Numbered from the stretch's first letter, positions 26,593 through 36,115 are shown. The stretch is 64,000 nucleotides of DNA from HXMU1420-13 sp034669965 (GCA_034669965.1 JAXMOK010000003.1:329997-393996); one strand, 5' to 3'. Notes: a model not told the origin generated them from the sequence alone. Translations and numbers: made by a program.

Positions 26593-26627
26593 TTGAACAT
26601 TGAACATTGAACATTGAACATTGAACA
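26593..26627. repeat. Heptamer tandem array, five copies of TTGAACA
   Basis: Five perfect copies upstream of dnaG, between its start and the first copy of the 26.6-27.2 kb dispersed element. Confidence 0.95.
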
Positions 26628-26643
26628 TCGAATTACGAATATG

Positions 26644-26775
26644 CGAGATAAGATTTACGATATACGAATCAAATAATTCCCCTCCGGTGGAGGGGTGGTT
26701 CGACGTTTCCTGAGCTTGTCGAAGGAGTCGAATCGGGGTGGTGATGAATATCGAACTCGGGAGAATTACGAATAT
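26644..26775. repeat. Dispersed palindromic element, copy 1
   Basis: Begins CGAGATAAGATTTACG. It contains a CCCCTCCGGTGGAGGGG hairpin and a TTCGAC...GTCGAA inverted repeat around CTGAGCTTG. The same order recurs at 26776 and 27128. Confidence 0.9.
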
Positions 26776-26891
26776 GCGAGATAAGATTTACGATATACGA
26801 ATTAAATAATTCCCCTCCGGTGGAGCGGTGGTTCGGCGAAGCTCGAAGCGGGGTGGTGATGAATATTGAACTCGGGAGAATTACGAATATG
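26776..26891. repeat. Dispersed palindromic element, copy 2 (internally shortened)
   Basis: Adjacent to copy 1 and collinear with it, but the central TTCGAC/GTCGAA hairpin is replaced by a shorter TTCGGCGAAGCTCGAA segment, and the first hairpin carries one mismatch (GGAGCGG). Confidence 0.9.
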
Positions 26892-27127
26892 CGAGTTACG
26901 AAATAAGCATTACGAGTTTTCGACACCTAGTCAACTAAGTGAAAGCATAGAATCTATGAAATTCGAAAAATGCTTTTTAGCAATCTATTTGCTCGAGTTG
27001 ACCTGTTTACTAGAAATATTTGATTAAAAATTACGAATGGCGCTATCAAATTAGTCTCCCCTTGAGGGCAGTACCGTCCGCCAACCGGCGGATGGGGAGG
27101 GGTGTTCGGCGTTGAAATACGAATATG

Positions 27128-27228
27128 CGAGATATGATTTACGATATACGAATTAAATAATTCCCCTCCGGTGGAGGGGTGGTTCGACGTTTCCTGAGCT
27201 TGTCGAAGGAGTCGAATCGGGGTGGTGA
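27128..27228. repeat. Dispersed palindromic element, copy 3
   Basis: Nearly identical to copy 1 through the GGGGTGGTGA end, about 480 bases downstream of it. It lies about 165 bases before sucD. Confidence 0.9.
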
Positions 27229-27395
27229 CATTCATTCACGTTTCCCGTTTCACATTTCACGTTTGCCGGTTCCCTTCTCCCTTCCCACATCCTACTAAAA
27301 AAATATTTAACCAGATTTAAGCCCTTGCTCTTAGCTACTTTGCCAAACAGCCCGTATATTCCTGCCCGAAAAATCACACTTCAAAAACTTATAGA

Positions 27396-28265
27396 ATGAG
27401 CGTATTAGTTGGAAAAGATACTCGCCTTATAGTTCAAGGCTTCACCGGTAGCGAAGGAAGCTTCCACGCCGGACAAATGATCGAATATGGAACCAATGTA
27501 GTTGGTGGCGTAACTCCGGGTAAAGGTGGCCAAAAACACCTTGATCGCCCAGTTTTTAACACCGTTGCCGATGCCGTAGAAAACGAAGGCGCTAATACCT
27601 CTGTAATTTTTGTGCCTCCGGCTTTTGCTGCAGATGCAATTACTGAAGCTGCTTTTGCTGGCATCAAAGTGATTATCGCTATCACCGAAGGCATTCCAGT
27701 AAAAGACATGATTGTAGCTAAGCAGATTGTAAAAAGCCACGGCGCTGTATTAGTTGGGCCAAACTGTCCGGGTGTAATCACTCCGGGTGAGGCAAAAATC
27801 GGAATTATGCCGGGTAACATTTTTACTCCGGGTAATGTTGGCTTGATCTCCCGTTCAGGAACACTTACTTATGAAGCGGTTGATCAATTAACGAAAGTTG
27901 GTTTAGGTCAAAGTACGGCTATCGGTATTGGTGGCGATCCGGTTATCGGAACCACTCACTTGGATGCAGTTAAATTATTCCAGGACGATCCCGACACCGA
28001 ATCAATCGTATTAATTGGTGAAATTGGTGGATCTGCTGAAGAAGAAGCTGCGGCTTACATCAAAGACCATGTAACAAAGCCAGTTGTAGCATTTATCGCT
28101 GGTTCTACAGCGCCTCCGGGCCGCCGTATGGGACACGCCGGTGCAATCATCTCGGGTGGTAAAGGAACTGCACAGGATAAAAAGAAAGCACTTGCTGATG
28201 CAGGCATCACTGTTGTTGAAAGCCCAGCTGATATTGGTGCTACACTTAAAAGTGTGTTAGCTTAA
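27396..28265 (+). CDS. sucD: Succinate-CoA ligase, alpha subunit
   Basis: A 289-residue protein, the usual length. N-terminal CoA-binding Rossmann domain (about 1-125, QGFTGSEGSFHA, GGVTPGKGG, NCPGVITPGE) and C-terminal ligase domain. The phosphorylated active-site His lies in MGHAGAIISGGKGTA (about residue 245). It catalyses succinyl-CoA + NDP + Pi to succinate + NTP in the TCA cycle together with the beta subunit SucC, which is not adjacent here, as is common in this group. A terminator follows 27 bases downstream. Confidence 0.97.
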   Translation: MSVLVGKDTRLIVQGFTGSEGSFHAGQMIEYGTNVVGGVTPGKGGQKHLDRPVFNTVADAVENEGANTSVIFVPPAFAADAITEAAFAGIKVIIAITEGIPVKDMIVAKQIVKSHGAVLVGPNCPGVITPGEAKIGIMPGNIFTPGNVGLISRSGTLTYEAVDQLTKVGLGQSTAIGIGGDPVIGTTHLDAVKLFQDDPDTESIVLIGEIGGSAEEEAAAYIKDHVTKPVVAFIAGSTAPPGRRMGHAGAIISGGKGTAQDKKKALADAGITVVESPADIGATLKSVLA

Positions 28266-28289
28266 GCTTTAGAGACTTTTTTAAAAATA

Positions 28290-28326
28290 AAAAGCCTTCC
28301 TCATTACTGAAGAAGGCTTTTTTTAT
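28290..28326 (+). terminator. Terminator between sucD and glgC, possibly bidirectional
   Basis: Stem AAGCCTTC (28292-28299) with GAAGGCTT (28312-28319), followed by a run of T on the plus strand. A-rich sequence on the left side would also give a weak U-tract for the convergent glg operon. Confidence 0.88.
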
Positions 28327-28337
28327 GACTTCTGAAT

Positions 28338-29612
28338 TTACTGAATAGCTGTTCCACTAGGAATTACCGTTCCTTTCGGTACAATCACAATACCATCTCG
28401 TACGTGATGATATTCATGATCGCCATCCGGGAGATGATCGCCGCCTACAATTCGAACATCATTACCAATGCACACATTCTTATCGATGATACAATTACTG
28501 ATAAAACAACGCTGTCCTAGACCCATTGCAGGTTTATCGTCAGCCGCATTATCGATGAAATCTTTCGATTGATAATCATCGTTACCCATCACGATTGAAC
28601 TTTCTACGGTTGTTCCTTTTCCAATGCGTGATCGAATTCCGATCACAGAGCGAACCATTCTACTAGCTTCGATAATTGAACCTTCGGCAACGAGTGAATT
28701 TTCTAGGGTAGTGCCCATTATTTTTGATGGTGGAAGTAATCGAGCACGGGTAAAAATCATATTGTCATTATCGTACAAATTGAACGCCGGAATGGTATCA
28801 GCAAGCTCCAAATTTGCCTCAAAAAACGACTTAATGGTCCCTATGTCGGTCCAATAGCCACCGAACTCGTAACTGCTTACCTTAAAGCCTTCATCTAAGG
28901 TTTTGGGGATGATTTCCTTCCCAAAATCAGTAGCATCAGGATTACGTTCGAGTAAATCCAACAGCGTTTTTCTATTGAAAATATAAATACCCATAGATGC
29001 CAAATAGTGCTTGCCTTGGCTCGCATATACCTCGGGAACGTTCGAGCCCCAGTCTTTGAGCTCATCTAACGTTGGTTTTTCCACAAAACTATCAATCATA
29101 CCATCTTTGTTGGTTTTCATGATTCCAAAACCGGTGGCATCATCCGCAACAACCGGAATGGTAGCAACTGTTAAGTGCGACTTATTCTGTTTATGCCTGT
29201 GTAGCATCTTTCGGTAATCCATTTGATACAATTGATCACCGGACAGAATAAGTACATGGCTAAATTTGTGATTTTCGAGGTGACGAATGCACTGCCTTAC
29301 GGCATCTGCGGTACCTTGGAACCAATCGGTATTATCAGCGGTTTGTTCGGCGGCTAAAATATCTACAAAGCCGCGGCTAAACATATCGAAGTTGAACGTG
29401 TTTTTGATGTGCCGATTTAACGATGCCGAGTTGAATTGCGTTAACACATAAATTCTTCGGATATCAGAATTCAGACAGTTTGAAATTGGTATATCTACCA
29501 ATCTGTATTTACCCCCAACAGGAACTGCCGGTTTCGAGCGATGGTCGGTTAACGGGAACAATCGTGTTCCTCTACCTCCTCCTAAAATTATCGAAATCAC
29601 AGAGTCTTTCAT
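28338..29612 (-). CDS. glgC: Glucose-1-phosphate adenylyltransferase
   Basis: A 424-residue protein. The N-terminal nucleotidyltransferase domain has ILGGGRGTRLFPLT, KPAVPVGGKYRLVD, GSGDQLYQMDY-like LSGDQLYQMDY, and the sugar-phosphate site FVEKP. The C-terminal left-handed beta-helix (about 300-424) is built of I/V-rich hexapeptides. It makes ADP-glucose for glycogen synthesis. It sits 9 bases after glgA on the same strand, so the two committed steps of glycogen synthesis are cotranscribed. Branching enzyme and phosphorylase genes are not in this window. Confidence 0.97.
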   Translation of the reverse strand: MKDSVISIILGGGRGTRLFPLTDHRSKPAVPVGGKYRLVDIPISNCLNSDIRRIYVLTQFNSASLNRHIKNTFNFDMFSRGFVDILAAEQTADNTDWFQGTADAVRQCIRHLENHKFSHVLILSGDQLYQMDYRKMLHRHKQNKSHLTVATIPVVADDATGFGIMKTNKDGMIDSFVEKPTLDELKDWGSNVPEVYASQGKHYLASMGIYIFNRKTLLDLLERNPDATDFGKEIIPKTLDEGFKVSSYEFGGYWTDIGTIKSFFEANLELADTIPAFNLYDNDNMIFTRARLLPPSKIMGTTLENSLVAEGSIIEASRMVRSVIGIRSRIGKGTTVESSIVMGNDDYQSKDFIDNAADDKPAMGLGQRCFISNCIIDKNVCIGNDVRIVGGDHLPDGDHEYHHVRDGIVIVPKGTVIPSGTAIQ

Positions 29613-29621
29613 TTTGTCCCT

Positions 29622-31064
29622 TTACTTTAAATTGATTAGTTCTTTGTACATGTTAATATATTCCTTAGCCGAGTTGTTCCAAGAATAATCGAGCTTTGCA
29701 ATTCTTGATACCACTCGCTGGAACTCTTTTTTATTAGCGAAAAGATCGATTGCTCGATTAATCGCTTCTTCTGCTTCGTGTAGCGTAAAATCATCAAATC
29801 TAATTCCATAACCATCCCCTTCAGTCAAGTCCTTTACAGTATCAATTAATCCTCCAATCGAACGAACAATAGGAATAGTTCCATATCGCATTGCAAACAT
29901 TTGATTTAGTCCACAAGGCTCCACACGCGATGGCATTAATATAAAATCGGAACCTGCATACATTTGATGAGCTAGTTTTTCGTTGTACTCCAGCGTAGCA
30001 TCGAAATAGCCGAAATGATCGTTTTCCATGCGGGCAAAAATGTCGTGTAGACTTGGATCACCGGTTCCCAATAAAATAAAATTCACCTCTTTATCGCTAT
30101 GCATAAAATGTGAAATGAGATCAGGAAGTAAATCCGCACCTTTTTCACGAACTAGTCGCCCGATAAATGCGATTGTCGGCAACTCAGGGTTAAGCCCAAA
30201 TTGCTCGCACAACATCGTTTTATTCTTCTTCTTCCCGCTTTTAATTCCTCTAATGGTATAATTGTGCTCAAGAAGTGGATCGGTTGATGGATCCCAAACC
30301 TCCGTATCTATTCCGTTAATTATTCCACGTGATTTTGCAATTTCTTGATAGAACAATGGCTCTAAACCACTCGAACTAACCCCCAATTCGTGCATATAAC
30401 TTTTAGATACCGTAGTTATTTGCCAAGCACATTTTAAAGCCGACGCCAACGAATTCAGCTGCCCATGCCATTCTAGTAAGCCGTAATTATGCGGTATATA
30501 CGGAGGCAACATTTCGGCATTCATCATGCTCTGCTGGCCTTGATATTCTGCATTATGAACTGTGATTATGGAAGGCACATCCTTCAACTCACTAAATCGA
30601 ACACATTGCTTAATCATAAATGGAACTAATCCCGTGTGATGATCGTGGCAATGAATCACATCCGGTTTATCATGAAAGGTACGAATCCACTCAAGTGCAG
30701 CAATCTGAAACGAAAGAGCTCGTTCGAATTCATCCCAATATCCATGCCCCGACCAAGGATCGATATACACTCCGGGACGATCAAAACGCCCGGGAATGTC
30801 GATTACATAAAATGGAAAACCTAATTTGTCGGTTTTTTCTTTCAGGATGGTAAATCCAAAATATTCCTGCCCTAAGGGCGCACTAGCTTCCCAAACAATA
30901 TCGAATTCCTGTTCGTCGAGCCAAGGCGTTCGATACTTTGGAATAATTACTTCGCAAAATTCGCCATGCTGATTTAAGTATTTCGGTAGTGAACCCACCA
31001 CATCACCTAAACCACCGGCTTTTGCGGCAGGATAACATTCGGCGCTAAGATGAATTATATGCAT
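29622..31064 (-). CDS. glgA: Glycogen synthase (ADP-glucose type, GT5)
   Basis: A 480-residue GT5 family enzyme. The N-terminal ADP-glucose binding motif is KAGGLGDVVG. There are family blocks DVIHCHDHHTGLVPF and GIDTEVWDPSTD, and the C-terminal KEKGADLL-like and E-x7-E region (MPSRVEPCGLNQMFAMRYG). It transfers glucose from ADP-glucose to growing alpha-1,4-glucan. First gene of the glgA-glgC operon. The divergent ABC-2 transporter genes start 135 bases away, so the spacer holds two promoters. Confidence 0.97.
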   Translation of the reverse strand: MHIIHLSAECYPAAKAGGLGDVVGSLPKYLNQHGEFCEVIIPKYRTPWLDEQEFDIVWEASAPLGQEYFGFTILKEKTDKLGFPFYVIDIPGRFDRPGVYIDPWSGHGYWDEFERALSFQIAALEWIRTFHDKPDVIHCHDHHTGLVPFMIKQCVRFSELKDVPSIITVHNAEYQGQQSMMNAEMLPPYIPHNYGLLEWHGQLNSLASALKCAWQITTVSKSYMHELGVSSSGLEPLFYQEIAKSRGIINGIDTEVWDPSTDPLLEHNYTIRGIKSGKKKNKTMLCEQFGLNPELPTIAFIGRLVREKGADLLPDLISHFMHSDKEVNFILLGTGDPSLHDIFARMENDHFGYFDATLEYNEKLAHQMYAGSDFILMPSRVEPCGLNQMFAMRYGTIPIVRSIGGLIDTVKDLTEGDGYGIRFDDFTLHEAEEAINRAIDLFANKKEFQRVVSRIAKLDYSWNNSAKEYINMYKELINLK

Positions 31065-31199
31065 AATATTATGTAACCCATTTCAATAGTCTTCGTAATT
31101 CCGCTTGGCATACAAATAAGAAATCTTTGTTGATGTTGCAACGTATATGCGTAGCTTCTACAAAGTTTTATAATAACTTAAAATAAATAATCAGGATAC

Positions 31200-32120
31200 A
31201 TGGGAATAATTCATTTAGAAGAAGTATCTAAGGCATTTGGTAAGAATAAAGCAGTAAGTGAAGTAAGTTTTACTGTAGAAAAAGGGCGAATTTTTGGGTT
31301 ACTCGGCCCAAATGGTGCGGGGAAAACCACTACCATTCGAATGATAAATAATATACTTGCGCCCGATACCGGCTCAATCACCATAAACAATCAGATTGCG
31401 AGCCCGGCTACTCAAAAAATGATAGGTTACATGCCGGAAGAGCGCGGCTTATACAAAAAAATGAAAGTGGGCGAGCAGTTGCTGTATCTCACACAGCTGA
31501 AAGGCATGGATACCAAAGCTGCGAAAAAATCAATCAATTACTGGCTTGATCGATTTGGAGCCTCTGATTGGAAAAAGAAAGAAGTCTCTGAACTTTCGAA
31601 AGGGATGTCGCAAAAGATTCAGTTTATAGCGACGATAGCCCACGATCCGGATATTTATATATTTGACGAACCCTTTTCAGGATTGGATCCCATCAATTCC
31701 GAAACATTGAAAGAAGTGATCATTGATCTACGCTCTCAAGGAAAAACCATCTTGTTCTCAACCCACCGGATGGAGCAAGTAGAACAAATGTGCGACGATA
31801 TCTGCTTGTTCAACAAAGGAAAAACGGTGCTTCAAGGTGATTTACGGGATGTTAAAGCTTCATTCGGTAAAAACACCATTAACCTCGAGTTTGAGGGCGA
31901 TGGCTCCTTCCTCGACAAACTGGAAGGTGTTCGCATCAACAACCGATCTACAAATTTTGCAGAAATAAGAGTGCTAAACGGACAAAACATGCAGGAGATT
32001 CTCCACCTAGCCATCGACCATGCCGAGATTCATAAATTCGAACGGGTTCAGCCTTCGCTAAATGAGATTTTCATCTCTACCGTTGGCGAAGATAACCTCA
32101 AAAACGAGGAGGAAGCGTAA
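31200..32120 (+). CDS. ABC-2 transporter ATP-binding protein (NatA-like)
   Basis: A 306-residue ATPase. Walker A is GPNGAGKTT, signature LSKGM (a variant of LSGGQ usual in ABC-2 exporters), Walker B IYIFDEPFSGLDP and switch His FSTHRM. A C-terminal DUF4162-like extension follows (about 225-300). It powers the permease encoded 1 base downstream, which has a GAGGAGG ribosome-binding site inside this gene's last codons. The pair matches NatAB-type Na+ or drug exporters, but the substrate is not shown by sequence. Confidence 0.94.
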   Translation: MGIIHLEEVSKAFGKNKAVSEVSFTVEKGRIFGLLGPNGAGKTTTIRMINNILAPDTGSITINNQIASPATQKMIGYMPEERGLYKKMKVGEQLLYLTQLKGMDTKAAKKSINYWLDRFGASDWKKKEVSELSKGMSQKIQFIATIAHDPDIYIFDEPFSGLDPINSETLKEVIIDLRSQGKTILFSTHRMEQVEQMCDDICLFNKGKTVLQGDLRDVKASFGKNTINLEFEGDGSFLDKLEGVRINNRSTNFAEIRVLNGQNMQEILHLAIDHAEIHKFERVQPSLNEIFISTVGEDNLKNEEEA

Positions 32121-32121
32121 C

Positions 32122-33417
32122 ATGGATTTCTCTAAAGTATTTTTAGTGCTAAAGCGTGAATATCTCACTCGTGTTCGAACAAAATCTTTTATTCTTTCCA
32201 CTTTACTAACTCCGCTGGCTTTTATCGTGTTTATGGGCATTATGATCTACGTGTCCATATCAGACGGTGAGGTAACCCGAACCGTAGCTGTTATTGATCA
32301 AACCGAAGCGGTTTACAACGAACTAGAGGAACTTGACCCGGCCCGATATTACGATGCCAGCTCAATTCCGCTTGATAGTATTCGTGCGCAAGTGCTTGAT
32401 GGCGATGTTGATGGATACATTATCCTTACTGAAGAAAATATCAACTATACAGAACGCCCTACCCTTGTTTATGGCGGAGCCGGTGGTATTAGTTTTATTG
32501 AATCTGTGGAATCTGATGTCCGCCGCGTATTACGCGAAGAGCGATTAGCGCGAAGTAATGTGTCGGAAGAAGTACGAGAAATCTTTGAAGCTCGATATAA
32601 CATCGACTCATTGAAACTAACCGAACAAGGCGAAGAAGAAGATAATGCAGTGCTTGGCGCAGTGTTTGGCTTCATTCTTGGCTTACTCATTTTCGTTGGG
32701 GTATTCGGCTACGGTGCCGTATTAATGCGAAGTGTAATTGAAGAAAAAACGAACCGAATTGTTGAAGTAATTGCTTCATCTGTTAAACCCATTGAACTGA
32801 TGACGGGTAAGCTATTGGGCATCTGTGTGTTAGCATTAACACAATTTGGTATATGGATTGCTTCTTACATCGGATTATCGATGGCGGCGGCGCCGGTTGC
32901 CACTATGTTTGTGGATGCACAAATGAGCAATCTGCCACCCGAAGCTGTGGAAGCATCGGCTTCCTTTGATCCATCGAAATTAGATATGTTCATATTCGAC
33001 CCTTCTATTTTTGTCTATTTCTTTGTGTTCTTCATTATTGGGTTTTTGATTTACGCCGGAATATTTGCTGCCATTGGTGCAGCTGTAGATTCAGAACAAG
33101 ATACCCAGCAATTTATGATGCCGGTAATGATTCCTATTTTCATTGCCTATTTCTTAAACCTAAAGGTGATGGAAGATCCCGATTCAACCGTAGCGGTGGT
33201 TGCCAGTTTATTTCCATTAACAGCACCCATCAATATGATTTCAAGAATCGCAGCAACCGAAGTTCCTGCCATTCAAATCATCGCTTCATTACTATTGATG
33301 ATTGTGACCTTTGTTGGATTGATGTGGGTAGCCGCAAAAATCTATCGAGTGGGTATATTGATGTACGGAAAGAAACCATCGTACAAAGAACTAGCAAAAT
33401 GGATTCGCCAGAGTTAA
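32122..33417 (+). CDS. ABC-2 type permease (NatB-like)
   Basis: 431 residues from ATG 32122. A longer frame overlaps the ATPase gene, but the ribosome-binding site and the normal MDFSKVFLVLKREYLTRVR start decide for 32122. One N-terminal membrane helix, a ~150-residue extracytoplasmic domain (about 45-185) and five further helices (about 190-410) follow the ABC2_membrane_3 pattern. Forms the membrane channel with the preceding ATPase. A hairpin terminator lies 26 bases after the stop. Confidence 0.93.
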   Translation: MDFSKVFLVLKREYLTRVRTKSFILSTLLTPLAFIVFMGIMIYVSISDGEVTRTVAVIDQTEAVYNELEELDPARYYDASSIPLDSIRAQVLDGDVDGYIILTEENINYTERPTLVYGGAGGISFIESVESDVRRVLREERLARSNVSEEVREIFEARYNIDSLKLTEQGEEEDNAVLGAVFGFILGLLIFVGVFGYGAVLMRSVIEEKTNRIVEVIASSVKPIELMTGKLLGICVLALTQFGIWIASYIGLSMAAAPVATMFVDAQMSNLPPEAVEASASFDPSKLDMFIFDPSIFVYFFVFFIIGFLIYAGIFAAIGAAVDSEQDTQQFMMPVMIPIFIAYFLNLKVMEDPDSTVAVVASLFPLTAPINMISRIAATEVPAIQIIASLLLMIVTFVGLMWVAAKIYRVGILMYGKKPSYKELAKWIRQS

Positions 33418-33442
33418 CTCTCTGATCATAGTTAGAATTTAG

Positions 33443-33487
33443 AAGTCATCCTAGTCTGCTTTCGGTAAGATTAGGGTGACTTTTTTT
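33443..33487 (+). terminator. Terminator of the ABC-2 operon
   Basis: A 15-base stem AAGTCATCCTAGTCT (33443-33457) with AGATTAGGGTGACTT (33468-33482), pairing throughout with two G-U, then seven or more T. Confidence 0.88.
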
Positions 33488-33577
33488 GTCTATAAACCTC
33501 TCACTCATTTATGCCACTAAAGCACTAAAAGAATTGATAAATGTTTAGACTTAATATTTACACACCCCTGAATCCCC

Positions 33578-33628
33578 TCTCAAGAGGGGACTATTCTTAA
33601 TTGAATCATTCTTAATTGATAATTGAAC
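33578..33628. repeat. 51-bp direct repeat, copy 1
   Basis: Starts with a TCTCAAGAGGGGAC hairpin arm and ends AATTGAAC. Identical to 33736-33786, 158 bases away. It also contains an internal direct repeat (ATTCTTAATTGA twice). Its CCCCTCTCAAGAGGGG palindrome reappears inside hsdM. Confidence 0.95.
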
Positions 33629-33735
33629 GATTCCTTTTTTTTACAACATAACTCTGAACTACAATGACTTTCCCAAGCGAAGTGCTTCAGCTCTTCGCAA
33701 ATTCGATATCTTAGCATTTTCTTAAATACGACACT

Positions 33736-33786
33736 TCTCAAGAGGGGACTATTCTTAATTGAATCATTCTTAATTGATAATTGAAC
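33736..33786. repeat. 51-bp direct repeat, copy 2
   Basis: Exact copy of 33578-33628. The intervening 107 bases hold no gene. The stretch 33418-33814 otherwise contains only the ABC-2 operon terminator. Confidence 0.95.
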
Positions 33787-33814
33787 TCCTTTCTCCTGAT
33801 TCCTTTCCTCCTCT

Positions 33815-36115
33815 TTAACTCTCTTCCAACACTCCAAAAATCATTGCCTTTACCCGCGGGTCCATTTCGTTGATCAAGGCACCTTCAAGAAGTTCTCGAA
33901 CATTCACCGAAGATAAAAACCTAGGACTTTTTTCTACTGCCCAAAAGCGAATTCTTGGGTCTTGATCAGTCAATAACTCTTCTAGTCGACCCGACCAACG
34001 ATCGGCATCCAAATCATGCATCTCCAGAAAACTAAGAGCCATTTTTCGAATGTTGATTGGGTGTTCATATTCGGAATATTCCGCAGCAATTTCTCTCGCT
34101 TCATTGGATTGTTGTAGACTGTCAGAATTTGAAATTAAATATAGCGTTCGCACACCTACAGTATCTCGTCGCTGTAACGCTGAAAGTGTATTCAATAACT
34201 CATCTTTACCTGCCAGTTGATTATATACATCTACTAAAGTTTCGTAAATCTCGCCGGATGATTGTAGCACTTTCGAACGCAAACTCGATACCACATACTC
34301 ATTTCCCGGATAGTTTTGTAATGCTCGAATGGAAGCCAATTGAATAGCTTCAGATTCATTATTCAAACCACGAATGAATTGCTCTTCGGTACCGGTTGCA
34401 CCATCAGTTAGATTCGCTAATGCCTCATAAATAGCTGCAATAACCTCTGTATTTTCCTCAAAACTGAGTATATCGGAAAGAGCAAGCTGTAAGTCGGGAT
34501 TACTGCTGTGAAGCTTTAAAAGAGAAGCTGCAACGATTCGATTTTCTGCTTCCTCACTTCGCAACTGATTTAGTAAAAAGTAAAGTGGAGCCTGTCGAAT
34601 CGTAATCGAATCTAAAGGAAACTCGGTTTGATTAAACGAAATGAATTCTGTGGTGGGCGGAATCGAGATATTTACTGTATCTGCGGCGCCAGTAAATGCA
34701 ATTTCTTGCGTAGTTACTTTATCAAATTCGTAGATCACTAATTCGGTAGCATACAAACTCTCTCCTGTACCTTCTTGAAGTTCAAAATACAGCGATAAAT
34801 CCGAATCAAATTCATCGTACAGAATATCAAGCGCGTACGTAGGTACGTCTGTACTTTCTGATGATTCAACTATTGCATTTATTGTTGGGTTGAACCATGA
34901 TATTCCCGTTTGTTGATACCAAAGCTCTGCATACTCATCAAAGTTCGTGATCCCGGAAAACGATCTCATCATTTCGGGAAGGCTTTCATCAATAGTATTT
35001 GTAAACACAGTTTGCTCATACGGATAAGCTGCTTGCCAACGATTCCAATGCTGTATAGTCCATAGAGAATCTGGATTTTCAATATTCCTAGGAACATCAC
35101 TTATTCGATAATGTAGCGCCGTTGGCAAAAGTCCATTAACCCCTTCTTTATCCAGATTCAAATACTGCTCGTCGATGAGATATTCACCAAACCATTGAGT
35201 TGCTACATTGCGAGCTAACTGAGCACCAATATCGCCAAGTCGATCAAATAAATACACGGTACCGGTTCCGTGCGTACGCTCCATCCAATAGTTATCGGGT
35301 AACACAACCATGTTCAAACTCTCGTGTGGGTATTCGAAACTTAAACTGTTTTCGATTTCCTTTTTGAGTCGCGCTGCTTCTACAATAATAGTATTGGCAC
35401 GAGTTTGTTCATCCTCACCTTCCGGGTGAAAAAGCCGAACCTTTGTGAAGCCGGCCGTCATTTCTGAAATCACAAAATCGCCAACCACAAAACCAATGCC
35501 GGTTGCACTGATATCATGTTCGGTAGTCCAGTGCACTCTTTTTTTCGATTCGGAAATAGCTAAGGTTTCTTCCAGATTGCCGTTAAACATCACTTCCATT
35601 TCTAATGGAATACTCAAATATGCGTCAACCGTAAATTGCTCACGCGGATGATCGAAACCGGGCATCCAATGGCGGTGCGCCAATGGATTCATCGACGACC
35701 ACATATTACCGAGGTGATCGGTATGTAACCCAAAATCGGATTGCGTTTGCCATTGAATAGTAAGCTCCAGCTCCTCTCCTGTTTCAAGTACATCAGTAAG
35801 AAGTACATCCAGCGTATCTCCTCGAACTTCGAAATCTGAAACTTCCCCATCAACCAGCAATTCGGTGATCGACAACTCGGCAGCATGCATTGTCAATACA
35901 GCTAAATCTATGGCCTTGCTTTCGATGGTATAAGTAACCTGCCCACTTAGTAGCTTTTGATCCGGATTGATATCTAGCCGTAGTTCTGCATGACTGATAT
36001 CAAACGGATGGTAAGGGTGTTTTTCGTAATCGAATTGAATGTCTTCACACGATTGAACGAGTGAAAATGCAGAAAATACCAGCGCGAGAAGATTTACTAA
36101 AAGAGTTCTAACCAT
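33815..36115 (-). CDS. Degenerate M1-family aminopeptidase with C-terminal HEAT-like repeats (probably inactive)
   Basis: A 766-residue exported protein (signal about 1-22, possible lipid Cys in LVQSC). The N-terminal half follows the M1 fold: a saddle-like beta domain (about 35-210) and a thermolysin-like region. The catalytic HExxHxWFG is degraded to RNVATQWFG (about 302-310), so both zinc His and the Glu are lost, and the GAMEN motif is reduced to GTGTV. From about 520 to the end there are HEAT-like helical repeats (IVAASLLKLHSSNPDL, RIRFWAVEKS). I read it as a pseudoenzyme or binding protein. Its ATG overlaps the stop of the upstream phosphatase gene (TAATG). Confidence 0.85.
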   Translation of the reverse strand: MVRTLLVNLLALVFSAFSLVQSCEDIQFDYEKHPYHPFDISHAELRLDINPDQKLLSGQVTYTIESKAIDLAVLTMHAAELSITELLVDGEVSDFEVRGDTLDVLLTDVLETGEELELTIQWQTQSDFGLHTDHLGNMWSSMNPLAHRHWMPGFDHPREQFTVDAYLSIPLEMEVMFNGNLEETLAISESKKRVHWTTEHDISATGIGFVVGDFVISEMTAGFTKVRLFHPEGEDEQTRANTIIVEAARLKKEIENSLSFEYPHESLNMVVLPDNYWMERTHGTGTVYLFDRLGDIGAQLARNVATQWFGEYLIDEQYLNLDKEGVNGLLPTALHYRISDVPRNIENPDSLWTIQHWNRWQAAYPYEQTVFTNTIDESLPEMMRSFSGITNFDEYAELWYQQTGISWFNPTINAIVESSESTDVPTYALDILYDEFDSDLSLYFELQEGTGESLYATELVIYEFDKVTTQEIAFTGAADTVNISIPPTTEFISFNQTEFPLDSITIRQAPLYFLLNQLRSEEAENRIVAASLLKLHSSNPDLQLALSDILSFEENTEVIAAIYEALANLTDGATGTEEQFIRGLNNESEAIQLASIRALQNYPGNEYVVSSLRSKVLQSSGEIYETLVDVYNQLAGKDELLNTLSALQRRDTVGVRTLYLISNSDSLQQSNEAREIAAEYSEYEHPINIRKMALSFLEMHDLDADRWSGRLEELLTDQDPRIRFWAVEKSPRFLSSVNVRELLEGALINEMDPRVKAMIFGVLEES

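Larger units (their letters stand above)
26542..27395. other. 854-bp gene-free repeat region between dnaG and sucD
   Basis: No convincing gene. It holds a five-copy heptamer array, three copies of a ~100-bp palindrome-bearing element, and scattered ATTACGAATATGCGAG-type short repeats, then about 160 bases of leader before sucD. The open frames seen here are repeat shadows sharing near-identical peptides between copies. Confidence 0.85.

Noticed and set aside
26669..27377. Minus-strand frames with shared peptides (STGGELFNSYIV, NVEPPLHRRGII)
   Set aside because: They are read through the three copies of the palindromic element, so shared peptides reflect shared DNA.
33580..33837. 85-residue minus-strand frame with a repeated QLSIKNDSIKNSP-like peptide
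   Set aside because: It spans both copies of the 51-bp direct repeat and has no family features.
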